From an uncultured Duncaniella sp. (lineage in GTDB: Bacteria > Bacteroidota > Bacteroidia > Bacteroidales > Muribaculaceae), in the NCBI GenBank assembly GCA_910584825.1, contig CAJUCI010000007.1, forward strand, positions 1 to 64,000: 64,000 nt of DNA, read 5' to 3'. Below the pieces are notes generated by a model. That model was not told where the DNA came from, searched no databases, and worked only from the letters and a program-made list of their open reading frames with translations. Within the stretch, counting starts at the first letter, position 1. Each line of letters starts with the position of its first letter. The position numbers and the translations under genes were made by a program. Shown one piece after another: positions 7,962-16,726 of the stretch.

Positions 7962-8483
7962 ATGTCTTCACCTGACCATCTCCCGCCCGTGACGCTCCGC
8001 GCCCTCGAGCCTGTTGACGTCGACGCCCTCTACCGCTGGGAAAACGACCCTGCAGTGTGGGGCGTGGGGTGCACCCTCGCGCCATACTCGCGCAAACAGC
8101 TGTGGGACTATATCGACACATATGACGGCGACATCTTCGCCGCCAAGCAGTTGCGTCTGATGATTGCGCTCCCGTCGGGCGAGACCGTTGGCACAGCCGA
8201 CCTCTACGACTTCGACGCCGCCAACTCGCGATGCGGCGTGGGCATACTCCTCGCGCCCGAATACCGCGGGCAGGGCTACGCGCTGTCGGCACTGACACAA
8301 CTGGCCGGATATTGCCGCTCGCGCCTGTCGCTCCATCAGCTCTACTGCATCGTCGGGGCCGACAATGCCCCGAGCCGTGCTCTCTTCGAGCGCGCCGGAT
8401 TCACCATCTCGGGCCGTCTGCGCTCATGGCTCCGCACGGCCGACAGGTATTCCGACGCCTATCTCTATCAGAAGATGCTGTAA
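7962..8483 (+). CDS. GNAT acetyltransferase, RimJ/RimL-like
   Basis: A 173-residue acetyltransferase of the RimJ/RimL/SpeG branch of GNAT. It shows VTLRALEPVDVDALYRWEND at the N-terminus, the acetyl-CoA loop PEYRGQGYALSAL at about residues 89-101, and NAPSRALFERAGFTISGRLR near the end. The long loop between, with TVGTADLYDFD, is typical. The substrate may be a ribosomal protein N-terminus, a polyamine or a small molecule; the sequence does not decide. It is convergent with the LytTR regulator, 33 bp away. Confidence 0.87.
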   Translation: MSSPDHLPPVTLRALEPVDVDALYRWENDPAVWGVGCTLAPYSRKQLWDYIDTYDGDIFAAKQLRLMIALPSGETVGTADLYDFDAANSRCGVGILLAPEYRGQGYALSALTQLAGYCRSRLSLHQLYCIVGADNAPSRALFERAGFTISGRLRSWLRTADRYSDAYLYQKML

Positions 8484-8516
8484 CCGAGCGCAAGACGCTC
8501 TATCCACGCATAAGCG

Positions 8517-9197
8517 TCAGCCCAGGTTGTCGGCATACAGTCGGCCTACGGGCAGAGTCGTGCCGTTGGTCATATTGACGCATTGGCGCGTGAACGATTT
8601 GATTTTGTTTCTTGCCACGATAAACGACCTGTGTATCCTCACGAATGACTCTGACGGCAACATCGTGCCTATGTTTTTAAGTATCATGCGGGTCACAGTA
8701 CACTCCCCCGTCACGCGGAATATCTTTGAATACCCCTCCATAGCCTCGACATAGATAATGTCGGCAAGAGGTATGGTCACGTTGTTATACTCCTGCTTCA
8801 CCGTAATGCTCCCCTGCACCGAGCCTTTTCCGGCGGCACCTATGCGGCGCATGGCCTTGGAGAACGCCAGTTGAAAACGGCTGAACGAAAACGGCTTGTG
8901 CAGATAGTCCACGGCGTCGAGATTAAATCCCTCCAACGCGTAGTTGAGATAGGCGGTCGTGAATATGAAGCATGTGTCATCAGGCAGCTGTGATGCAATC
9001 ATCAGGCCGTTAATCTGCTCCATTTCTATGTCGAGAAACACAAGGTCGGGCCTCATGTCACGTATCGCCTCAAGACCCTCCACCGAGTCGGAATACGTCA
9101 GAAGGTCCACGCCGCCGATGCGGTTGCAGAACGTCGTGATGATGTCGAGCGCAAGAGGCTCATCATCGATGGCTATACATTTGATATTGGCATCCAT
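8517..9197 (-). CDS. LytTR family response regulator
   Basis: A 226-residue two-component response regulator. The receiver domain (1-115) has acidic residues D11, D12, the phospho-acceptor D56 (VFLDIEM), a TTAY switch and K104 in YLHKPF. The C-terminal LytTR DNA-binding domain (about 130-226) has the typical EAMEGYSKIF and FVRIHRSFIVARNKIKSF blocks. It follows the sensor kinase by 3 bp, so the two are cotranscribed. The target genes are unknown; the divergent coiled-coil lipoprotein is the nearest candidate. Confidence 0.93.
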   Translation of the reverse strand: MDANIKCIAIDDEPLALDIITTFCNRIGGVDLLTYSDSVEGLEAIRDMRPDLVFLDIEMEQINGLMIASQLPDDTCFIFTTAYLNYALEGFNLDAVDYLHKPFSFSRFQLAFSKAMRRIGAAGKGSVQGSITVKQEYNNVTIPLADIIYVEAMEGYSKIFRVTGECTVTRMILKNIGTMLPSESFVRIHRSFIVARNKIKSFTRQCVNMTNGTTLPVGRLYADNLG

Positions 9198-9200
9198 ATC

Positions 9201-10229
9201 TCAGATAAGATTAATTTTAAGGTTGACACGGAATATGCCGTGCTCCTCTGAGGTGACGAGCGTGTACCCGTCCTGATATATGCCGCTGAGTCGTGCCCGG
9301 CAGTTCTCGATACCTACAGGTACCTCGTCTCTGAACTCGTCGGCATGTTTCATCACATAATTCTGCGTCTCAAACTCCAGCCGCCCATGCCTCAGGCCGA
9401 GACGGAGTATCACCGTGCAGTCGCGGCTGGTCGACGCCCCGTACTTGAAGGCATTCTCGACAAACGTGAGCATCAGCATCGGAGGAATCATCGTGGTGTC
9501 ATCATCCACATCACACTCCCACATCACCTTGGTGTGGCCGTTGAGGCGTATCTTCTGAAGGTCGACATAATTCTGGATATATGCAATTTCATCCTTCAGC
9601 GGCACATACTCGTTGTCGATGGTCACGTAGGTGTACTTCATTATCTCCGTGAACTTTATGAAGGCATCCTCGGCCTTCTGCGAAGTGCCTATCACGAGAC
9701 TGTAGAGCGTGTTGAGCGTATTGAAAAGGAAGTGCGGACTTATCTGCGCCTTGAACACAGCCAGCTTGGCCTTGTCGCGCTGCGCCTCAATCTGACGTTT
9801 CTGCAGCAGTTGCTTGTAAAGCTCCCTGACAAACGACATCGTGAGCGCGTAGCCCATCACGAGCGAATACATGAGCCACAGGCTGAGCGACACACTGTAA
9901 TTTCTCACCTGGGTCTGATACGCGCTCATCGACGGCGTGACGAAATCCATAGCCGGAAGCGGATAGCAGGTGAGCAGATAGTTGGCCAGCGTGAGCCCGC
10001 CCACCGCGATACCTATGCGACGGTAATCCCTCTCGATGAGCAACCGGGGTATGTCGATATACTTGAGCGTGAAATAACACCCGTAGAGAAACAGGCACGC
10101 AAGGGCGAAAAACAACGGCCAGTCCTTCACCCAGTAGTGCGCACGGCCCAGCAATATGAGCACCGGCATGAATACGAGGCAGAAAAACAGGTCGATTATA
10201 CCCGTGGTTTTATCTTCAATCGGTTTCAC
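9201..10229 (-). CDS. LytS/YehU-type sensor histidine kinase
   Basis: A 342-residue membrane sensor kinase. Four or so hydrophobic segments occupy about residues 10-135, followed by a short coiled coil (RELYKQLLQKRQIEAQRDKAK), the H-box SPHFLFNTLNTLYSL with the phosphorylated H166, and a HATPase domain with N-box MLMLTFVENAFKYGAS. This is the His_kinase family that pairs with LytTR regulators. The start codon is GTG at 10229-10227; it gives the best N-terminus, but it lies only four bases after a -7 promoter element. No periplasmic sensor domain is present, so the signal is probably sensed in or at the membrane. Confidence 0.92.
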   Translation of the reverse strand: MKPIEDKTTGIIDLFFCLVFMPVLILLGRAHYWVKDWPLFFALACLFLYGCYFTLKYIDIPRLLIERDYRRIGIAVGGLTLANYLLTCYPLPAMDFVTPSMSAYQTQVRNYSVSLSLWLMYSLVMGYALTMSFVRELYKQLLQKRQIEAQRDKAKLAVFKAQISPHFLFNTLNTLYSLVIGTSQKAEDAFIKFTEIMKYTYVTIDNEYVPLKDEIAYIQNYVDLQKIRLNGHTKVMWECDVDDDTTMIPPMLMLTFVENAFKYGASTSRDCTVILRLGLRHGRLEFETQNYVMKHADEFRDEVPVGIENCRARLSGIYQDGYTLVTSEEHGIFRVNLKINLI

Positions 10230-10233
10230 CCTG

Positions 10234-10241
10234 CAAATTTA
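10234..10241 (-). promoter_or_regulatory. -7 element of the LytS/LytTR operon
   Basis: TAAATTTG on the minus strand lies four bases before the GTG start of the kinase gene. No clear -33 element was seen. If used, the transcript would be leaderless. Confidence 0.5.
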
Positions 10242-10337
10242 GCATTTATGGGCATCCTCGGCAAGCGCGCGGCGGGGCGTTTGTTGACACATTCATGCAT
10301 TTTATTTACACATTTATGATGTAAGCGCGCAAACGAG

Positions 10338-10345
10338 TATATTTG
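10338..10345 (+). promoter_or_regulatory. -7 element of coiled-coil lipoprotein gene
   Basis: TATATTTG lies about 35 bp before the ATG at 10380. No good -33 match is present at the right distance, so confidence is limited. Confidence 0.4.
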
Positions 10346-10379
10346 CAGTAGTCTATCAACCATGACGCAATCAATCTCT

Positions 10380-11261
10380 ATGAAACATCAATTCACAGTC
10401 ATTCTTGCAGTCCTTATGCTGTCGGCATCATGCAGCGGAGGCAGTGATGCCGGCCAAGCGGCGGATGCGTCAGAACAGATGTCGCTCATGGACCTGTCTA
10501 AGCATGAGCTGGCCACCGCCGTGGCCGAACGCGACACCCTGCTGAGACTCGTCATGGAGATAGCCTCGGGCATGGAGCAGATTAAGCAGATGGAGAATGT
10601 GATGGTAATGTCAGGGGCGCGTTCCGACGACAAAGTGTCGCAACGCTCTCAGCTCATAGCCGACATCGCCGCCATAAGGCGCACCATACGCCGCCAGCGC
10701 GGACAGCTTGCCGAATTAGAGAAACGTTCGCAGGAATCAGCCCTCGCGTCAGCCGAACTGAGCGGCACCATCGAGTCACTGCGGCGACTCATCGACACAC
10801 AGACACGTGAAATAGAGTCACTCCAGTCACAACTCTCCGAGGCCAACGAGCGTATAGGCACCCTCAACAGCACCGTCGACTCGCTCAACTGCACCGTCGA
10901 GGCTGTCACCGACACGCTCGACGCCACCCGCGCCACATCCAACGAACTCGCCAACGAACTCAACACATGCTATTACGTCGTGGCCACGAAACAAGTGCTG
11001 AGAGAGCACAGGATTATCGAGACGGGATTTCTGCGCAAGACCAAGCTGCTAAAGGGCGACTTTGACCGCGACATCTTCACCGTCAGCGACAAACGCCACC
11101 TGGGACGCATAAGCCTCGGCTCAGGCAAAGCCAAGATACACACCAACCATCCCGCCGGTTCATACGAGCTGACCAACCATAACGGCATGAAGATGCTCCA
11201 CATCACCGACCCGGCGGAGTTCTGGAGCCTCACCAACTATCTCGTGCTCGAGACAGACTGA
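10380..11261 (+). CDS. Coiled-coil lipoprotein with Cbp1-like C-terminus
   Basis: A secreted lipoprotein of 293 residues if translation begins at the ATG at 10380, which gives a compact signal peptide (MKHQFTVILAVLMLSASC, lipid-modified C18). An in-frame ATG at 10362 would add six residues. The central part (about 60-195) is a long heptad-rich coiled coil (SELSGTIESL, IESLQSQL, NERIGTLNSTVDSLN). The C-terminal 95 residues (YYVVATKQVLREHRIIE ... ITDPAEFWSLTNYLVLETD) form a globular beta domain that recurs in Bacteroides proteins annotated as Cbp1-type collagen-binding adhesins; that functional name is from memory and is not shown here. It is divergent from the LytS/LytTR pair. Confidence 0.8.
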   Translation: MKHQFTVILAVLMLSASCSGGSDAGQAADASEQMSLMDLSKHELATAVAERDTLLRLVMEIASGMEQIKQMENVMVMSGARSDDKVSQRSQLIADIAAIRRTIRRQRGQLAELEKRSQESALASAELSGTIESLRRLIDTQTREIESLQSQLSEANERIGTLNSTVDSLNCTVEAVTDTLDATRATSNELANELNTCYYVVATKQVLREHRIIETGFLRKTKLLKGDFDRDIFTVSDKRHLGRISLGSGKAKIHTNHPAGSYELTNHNGMKMLHITDPAEFWSLTNYLVLETD

Positions 11262-11333
11262 CGCAGCCGCTCCCGCAGCCTGCCCCCCTCCCGCACTGCT
11301 CATTGGCACATTTAAGCTATCCGTTTACACAGC

Positions 11334-11365
11334 TTTGCGCGCATGGATTTTCTCTTATAATTTTG
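11334..11365 (+). promoter_or_regulatory. Promoter of susC/susD pair
   Basis: TTTG at 11334-11337 and TAATTTTG at 11358-11365 are exactly 20 bp apart. The leader to the susC ATG at 11385 would be about 13 nt. Confidence 0.75.
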
Positions 11366-11384
11366 TATTGTAAGATGAAAAACT

Positions 11385-14300
11385 ATGAAGATATTTACAG
11401 TGCCGTCACTACTGCTATGCCTGGCCACCCTGCCTGTGGCTGCATCTACCGCCGTCAATGTCACAGGGTTAGTCACCGATGACAACGGCGAGCCTATAAT
11501 CGGAGCGACAGTCCGCGTCAAGGGCGACAGGAAAATATCAGCCGTCACCGACATCGACGGACGTTTCACCCTCGTCAACGCTCCCGACAGCTGCACACTC
11601 AAGGTATATTACATCAGCTGTGTGCCCGGCGAGATTGCCGTTACCCCCGGCACCGACAGCTACAGCATCACCCTTCAGCCCAAGGAATCGCTGCTCGACG
11701 AGGTTGTGGTCGTGGGCTACGGCTCGCAACGCAAGATTGACCTCACCGGCTCGGTGTCATCCATCAGTGCCGCCGCGCTGGCCGACCGCCCCGTCACCAA
11801 CGCCACCAACGCCCTTGCCGGACTGGCAGCCGGACTGACCGTCACCAACAGCGGCGGCAACACTCCGGGCTACGAGTCGCAGAGCATAAGGGTGCGCGGT
11901 CAGGGCACGCTCAACGATGCATCGCCGCTCGTCGTGGTCGACGGCATGACCGGCATAGCACTCAGCGACATCAATCCGCAGGACATCGAGAACATCTCGG
12001 TGCTCAAGGATGCCGCCTCGGCTGCCATCTACGGCTCAAGGGCCGCCAACGGTGTGATACTCGTGACCACACGCCAGGGCACCGAGCTGGCACCCAAGGT
12101 CACCTACAGCGGCAACGTGTCGTTCGAGACCGTGGCCAAGAGGCTCAACCTCGTCACCGACTATGCCGACTTCATGGAAATCCAGAACGCGGCACTCGTC
12201 ATCAACGGCCAAGCCCCACGATTCTCGCAGGGCAAGATTGACGAGTGGCGCAACGATGCCGGACGCAATCCCACCATCTACCCCAACACCGACTGGCAGG
12301 ACCACATATACCGCAACCCGTCGGTGGTTCAGAATCACAACCTCTCGGTCACAGGCGGCTCAAGCGTCGTAAAGTACAACCTCTCGCTCGGATATATCGA
12401 CAATCCCGGCATGGTCTATAACACCGAATACAGCCGCTATCAGCTCCGCGCCAATCTTGACATCAACATCAAGCCGTGGATTTCGGTGGGTACAAACATA
12501 TTCGGCTACATCGACAAAAACAACCCGTCGGCCGAGAACGCCTCGGCGGGTGGCGACGTGGTGTTTGGCTACGGAGCGTTCAACACCGTTCCCGGCATGA
12601 CGCTCTACGACCCCGCCACCGGGCTGTACGGAGGCATCCAGAACCCCGAGGAGGAGAACGTCAGCAACGCCAACCCCTACCGCCGCCAGTGGTTCTACAA
12701 GGATGAATACCCGACCAAGACCCGCCGCTCGGTAATCAAGCTCTACGCCCGCCTGAAGCCGGTGAAGGGCCTGACCATACAAGGCTCGTACTCCTACAAT
12801 TACTGGGAGCGCAACATCGAGCATCATCTCACCGACCGCGACCTCTACCGCTTCACTGCCGACGGCCCAGTGCTGCTGCGCGAAGGTGTGGTGCGCACCT
12901 ACATACGCCGCTACAATTATCGCAACACATTCCGCTCGTCGGAACTCACGGCTGAATACCGCCACAACATAGGCCGCCTCGAGGCCTCCGTAATGGCCGG
13001 CATGAGTCAGGAATATAACAAGTATGACACCGACTTTTTCATCAAATACGACCTCGTCGACCCCTCGCTCGGTGCCATCGACGCCGGAATGACCAACGGC
13101 AACATCACCGGCAATTTCAACGAGTGGGCCATGCGCTCATATTTCGGACGCATCAACCTCAACTGGGATGACAAATACCTCCTCGAGGCCAATCTGCGAG
13201 CCGACGGTTCGTCAAGATTCGCCCCCGACAAGCGTTGGGGCTACTTCCCCTCGGTGTCAGCCGGATGGCGCATATCCGAGGAAGCCTTCATGCGCGAATC
13301 CTCCTCGTGGCTCAACCATCTGAAGCTCCGCGCCTCCTACGGCTCGCTCGGCAATAACGCCACCACGAGCTACTACATGTATCAGTCGCTGTTTGCCACG
13401 GCCAACTATGTGCTCAACGGCTCCATTGCCGGCGGACTGGCCCAAACCGTCCTCGCCAATCCCGACCTGACCTGGGAGAAGACCTACATGACCAACATCG
13501 GCGTAGACTTCTCATTTCTCAACAACCGCCTGAGCGGCTCGGCTGACATATATGACAAGAATACCAAAGGGATACTCATATCGCTCCCCGTGCCGCTTGA
13601 GCACGGCACGAGCCAAGTGCCCAACCAGAACGCCGGCGAGGTCAACAACCGCGGTATTGAACTCGACCTGCACTGGAACGACCGCATCGGCAAGGTGTCA
13701 TACGGCGTGGGTTTCAACATGGGATTCGTCAACAACAAGGTCACGAAATTTCAGGGCGACATCTCGTCAATCAACGGCGTCTACAAGACTCAGGAGGGCA
13801 AGCCTATCAATCAGCTCTATGTCATCACGGTCGACCGCATCGTGCGTGACCAGGCCGACCTTGACTATGTGCAGTCGCTCGTCGACCGCAACCCCGACTA
13901 TTTCGCCACCTATCAGCGTCCCGAGCCGGGCGACTTCCTCTATGCCGACGCCAACGGCGACGGAAAGCTCGACACAGCCGACCGCGTGGAGATAGGCCAC
14001 GGCTCACTCCCGCGCTTCACCTACGGCGGCAACATCACGCTGGGCTGGAACAACTTCGATTTCAGCATGCTCTTCCAGGGCGTTGGCAACCATCAGGTCT
14101 ACTACAACAACCAGGCCTTCCGCTTCGTGACCGTCATGGGTCAGTCGCTTATCAAGGACATCACCGACAACGCCTGGACCCCCGACAACCCCTACGAATC
14201 GAAATATCCCGTGCTGCGCAACAGTGCCAACGGCAAAAACAATATCGCGAGCGACGCTTTTGTCCACAATGCCGCCTACTTTCGCTGCAAGAACATACAG

Positions 14301-14483
14301 CTCGGCTACACCGTGCCCCGCGATGTCACCCGACGGTTCTTCATAGAGAATCTCAAGCTCTATGCCAGCATCGACAATCTCTTCACCATCACCAAATTTC
14401 CCGGACTCGACCCCGAAATCGGTGCCAACGTCGGCTACCCGGCCATCCGGCAGTACTCGGTGGGTGTAAACATTTCGTTCTAA
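11385..14483 (+). CDS. SusC/RagA family TonB-linked outer membrane protein
   Basis: A 1032-residue outer-membrane beta-barrel that imports oligosaccharides or peptides with energy from TonB. After a signal peptide (about 1-22) comes a carboxypeptidase-regulatory-like beta domain (VTGLVTDDNGEPIIGATVRVKG, about 25-105), the TonB box region (LDEVVVVGYG), the plug domain (about 115-230, with DPSP-type VLKDAASAAIYGSRAANGVILV) and a 22-strand barrel ending in the aromatic NISF. It forms a pair with the SusD gene 15 bp downstream. No glycosidase, sulfatase or peptidase follows on the same strand, so the substrate cannot be read from context. The nearest enzyme is the convergent GHL10 gene. Confidence 0.96.
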   Translation: MKIFTVPSLLLCLATLPVAASTAVNVTGLVTDDNGEPIIGATVRVKGDRKISAVTDIDGRFTLVNAPDSCTLKVYYISCVPGEIAVTPGTDSYSITLQPKESLLDEVVVVGYGSQRKIDLTGSVSSISAAALADRPVTNATNALAGLAAGLTVTNSGGNTPGYESQSIRVRGQGTLNDASPLVVVDGMTGIALSDINPQDIENISVLKDAASAAIYGSRAANGVILVTTRQGTELAPKVTYSGNVSFETVAKRLNLVTDYADFMEIQNAALVINGQAPRFSQGKIDEWRNDAGRNPTIYPNTDWQDHIYRNPSVVQNHNLSVTGGSSVVKYNLSLGYIDNPGMVYNTEYSRYQLRANLDINIKPWISVGTNIFGYIDKNNPSAENASAGGDVVFGYGAFNTVPGMTLYDPATGLYGGIQNPEEENVSNANPYRRQWFYKDEYPTKTRRSVIKLYARLKPVKGLTIQGSYSYNYWERNIEHHLTDRDLYRFTADGPVLLREGVVRTYIRRYNYRNTFRSSELTAEYRHNIGRLEASVMAGMSQEYNKYDTDFFIKYDLVDPSLGAIDAGMTNGNITGNFNEWAMRSYFGRINLNWDDKYLLEANLRADGSSRFAPDKRWGYFPSVSAGWRISEEAFMRESSSWLNHLKLRASYGSLGNNATTSYYMYQSLFATANYVLNGSIAGGLAQTVLANPDLTWEKTYMTNIGVDFSFLNNRLSGSADIYDKNTKGILISLPVPLEHGTSQVPNQNAGEVNNRGIELDLHWNDRIGKVSYGVGFNMGFVNNKVTKFQGDISSINGVYKTQEGKPINQLYVITVDRIVRDQADLDYVQSLVDRNPDYFATYQRPEPGDFLYADANGDGKLDTADRVEIGHGSLPRFTYGGNITLGWNNFDFSMLFQGVGNHQVYYNNQAFRFVTVMGQSLIKDITDNAWTPDNPYESKYPVLRNSANGKNNIASDAFVHNAAYFRCKNIQLGYTVPRDVTRRFFIENLKLYASIDNLFTITKFPGLDPEIGANVGYPAIRQYSVGVNISF

Positions 14484-14498
14484 CCAAGCAGACACACT

Positions 14499-16235
14499 AT
14501 GAAAATCAGAATCATAGCCCTGGCCGCAGCGTCGGCCCTCATGACACTCTCATGCGAGAGTCTTGACTACACCCCTTCCGACCAGATGTCGGGCACGACG
14601 TTCTGGAAGACCGAGGACCATGCCCGTCAGGCCGCCGTTGGCCTATACGCGGCCATGAAGGCACAGTGGTGTTTCGGCATGGAGTTCACCTTTGACATGT
14701 GCAGCGACATCGCCGACGGCACCACCCCCTGGGCCGACATATCGCGCGGCACATCGTTCGCCTCCAACAGCGGCGGTGTCCAGAACCATTGGCAGTATCT
14801 CTACGAACTCGTCCACCGCAGCAACACCGTGATACGCAACGTGGCCTCCATGCCCATAAGCCCCGAGACCATCGACCGAGTGACGGGCGAGGCCAAATTT
14901 CTGCGCGCCCTTGCCTATTTCCGCATGCTCAACGCATGGGGCGGAGTGCCATATTATGACGAGACCTGCGACATCAACGAAGAGTTTGCCTCGCTCGACT
15001 CCCCCCGTTGCACGGCCGACGAACTGCGCACACATATCATCGACGACCTCACCGACGCCATAGCCAAACTCCCGGTGGCATGGGAAGCCGCCGACCGCGG
15101 ACGTGCCACCCGAGGCGCGGCCTACGCCCTGCGCGGCAAGGTGTATCTCTTCAACCGGCAGTGGACCGAGGCCGTCTCTGACTTTGAGGAAATTGTCTAT
15201 GACCGCTCGGCCTCTTACGGCTACTCGCTCCACCCCGACTACAACGAGCTGTTCCGCCTCTACAACGGCCGCACAAGCCCCGAGATGATATTCTCAATAC
15301 AGTCAATTGACGGCAATACGGCAGGCTATGCCCTTGACATCGTGTCATATTTCGGCAACAAGTCCACCATGCGCCTCATAGCAAGCAACTGCATAGTCCC
15401 CTCCACCACGCTCGTCGACATGTACGAGTGGCTTGACGGCTCGCCGTTTGATTGGGACGACCTGTTTCCCGGCTTCAACGACGGTGGCTCACAGCTGCGC
15501 CGCAAGTACATGAGCGTAGCCATCGACCAGGGCAGCACCGTGGTGACAAGCACCCTCGACTGTGACACTTCACGCGTCATGGACGCCTACAGGCTCCGCG
15601 ACCCGCGCCTGTGCCTCAACGTCATCACCCCCTACTCCCACTACCTCGGCACCGATGCCGGCTCTACGCCTATGGACAAGCAGTTTGTCCTCGCCGATGC
15701 CTCGAAGGGGGGCGCGCCGATGGAAGCGATGGCATTCATCCGCAACTCCGAGGGGTGGAATTCCTACTTTTGGCGCAAATGGATTCCCACGGGCAATCTT
15801 GACGGCTACTGGGGCGAGTATAACCGCACCCCCTATGAATTTCCGCTCATCCGTCTCGGCGACGTGCTGCTCATGCTGGCCGAGGCTTACAATGAGAGCG
15901 GGGAGACCGACAAGGCTGTGGCCGAGGTCAATAAGGTTCGTACCCGCGCCGGCATGCCGGGATTGAACTCGGGGGCCGCGTGGCTCGCAGTGTCGGGTCT
16001 TGACGACATGGCCGGACGCATACGCCGCGAACGCGCGCTCGAACTGGCCGGCGAGGGGCAACGCTATTGGGACCTCCGCCGCTGGGGACTGCTCGAGGAG
16101 TCGGTCAAGGATGCCACCGACATATTCGGCGACCTGATGTACACCCGCTCCTATCAGCCGCGCCACGAGCTGTGGCCCATCCCCCTCGTGGAGATGGAAC
16201 GCAACCCCATCCTCGTGCAGAACGAGGGCTGGTGA
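14499..16235 (+). CDS. SusD/RagB family nutrient-binding lipoprotein
   Basis: A 578-residue surface lipoprotein that forms the lid of the SusC channel and binds substrate. The signal peptide carries a lipobox (ASALMTLSC, lipid-modified Cys at residue 19). Helical TPR-like segments and the RagB/SusD C-terminal block are clear: EFPLIRLGDVLLMLAEAYNE, VNKVRTRAGMPG, IRRERALELAGEGQRYWDLRRWG and HELWPIPLVEMERNP. The length is normal. It is cotranscribed with susC. No third surface glycan-binding protein follows. Confidence 0.96.
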   Translation: MKIRIIALAAASALMTLSCESLDYTPSDQMSGTTFWKTEDHARQAAVGLYAAMKAQWCFGMEFTFDMCSDIADGTTPWADISRGTSFASNSGGVQNHWQYLYELVHRSNTVIRNVASMPISPETIDRVTGEAKFLRALAYFRMLNAWGGVPYYDETCDINEEFASLDSPRCTADELRTHIIDDLTDAIAKLPVAWEAADRGRATRGAAYALRGKVYLFNRQWTEAVSDFEEIVYDRSASYGYSLHPDYNELFRLYNGRTSPEMIFSIQSIDGNTAGYALDIVSYFGNKSTMRLIASNCIVPSTTLVDMYEWLDGSPFDWDDLFPGFNDGGSQLRRKYMSVAIDQGSTVVTSTLDCDTSRVMDAYRLRDPRLCLNVITPYSHYLGTDAGSTPMDKQFVLADASKGGAPMEAMAFIRNSEGWNSYFWRKWIPTGNLDGYWGEYNRTPYEFPLIRLGDVLLMLAEAYNESGETDKAVAEVNKVRTRAGMPGLNSGAAWLAVSGLDDMAGRIRRERALELAGEGQRYWDLRRWGLLEESVKDATDIFGDLMYTRSYQPRHELWPIPLVEMERNPILVQNEGW

Positions 16236-16462
16236 CACCCCGACTCGTCTGCTACAAACAATCGTGATAGTAGAATTAATAATGATGGTAGATTCATAGG
16301 TTGTAAGGGATGGGGATGATTTTTTAGCACAGTTTATTAACTATTTTAAGCTATGCCGGGCAGGAATATTGCCCATGCATGATATTACCTTTGCCATGTA
16401 ATCATTCTTATCACAGTTTTCGACTGACTTTATTTATCTCATCCTTAATCCCCTCAATCCCC

Positions 16463-16726
16463 ATGGCAACACCCGTCTACTTCTCATCACGCGTCATCGA
16501 CACCGTAAACTCGCTCCCCGCAGCCGACCGCAACCCCATCAGCAACGCCCTGAGCATGGAATTCATCCTCGGCATCGACCCGGCAGACACCCTCACCCCG
16601 ATGCAGAACATGCTCTATGCCATGATACGCTTTTACGTCACCCAGGACACCGAGCGCAACCGCATGGCCGAGCAGGCCGCGGTAGGCTCGACCTCATTCG
16701 AGCCACGCAGGTGTGCCCTCGGTTGA
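16463..16726 (+). CDS. Small hypothetical protein
   Basis: I do not recognise this 87-residue protein. The start chosen is MATPVYFSSRVIDTVN at 16463; a longer reading begins at 16379 but has a low-complexity, poorly protein-like N-terminus. The sequence is amphipathic, has no signal peptide or membrane segment, and contains DPADTLTPMQNMLYAMIRFYV, a likely helix. It runs 33 bases into the 3' end of the convergent GHL10 gene. The clean codon pattern over 16463-16690 suggests a real gene, but there is no clear promoter and no neighbour that hints at function. Confidence 0.55.
   Translation: MATPVYFSSRVIDTVNSLPAADRNPISNALSMEFILGIDPADTLTPMQNMLYAMIRFYVTQDTERNRMAEQAAVGSTSFEPRRCALG

Noticed and set aside
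9345..10319. Open frame (324 codons) antisense to the sensor kinase
   Set aside because: The kinase has H-box and N-box motifs; the antisense product resembles nothing and crosses the kinase promoter.
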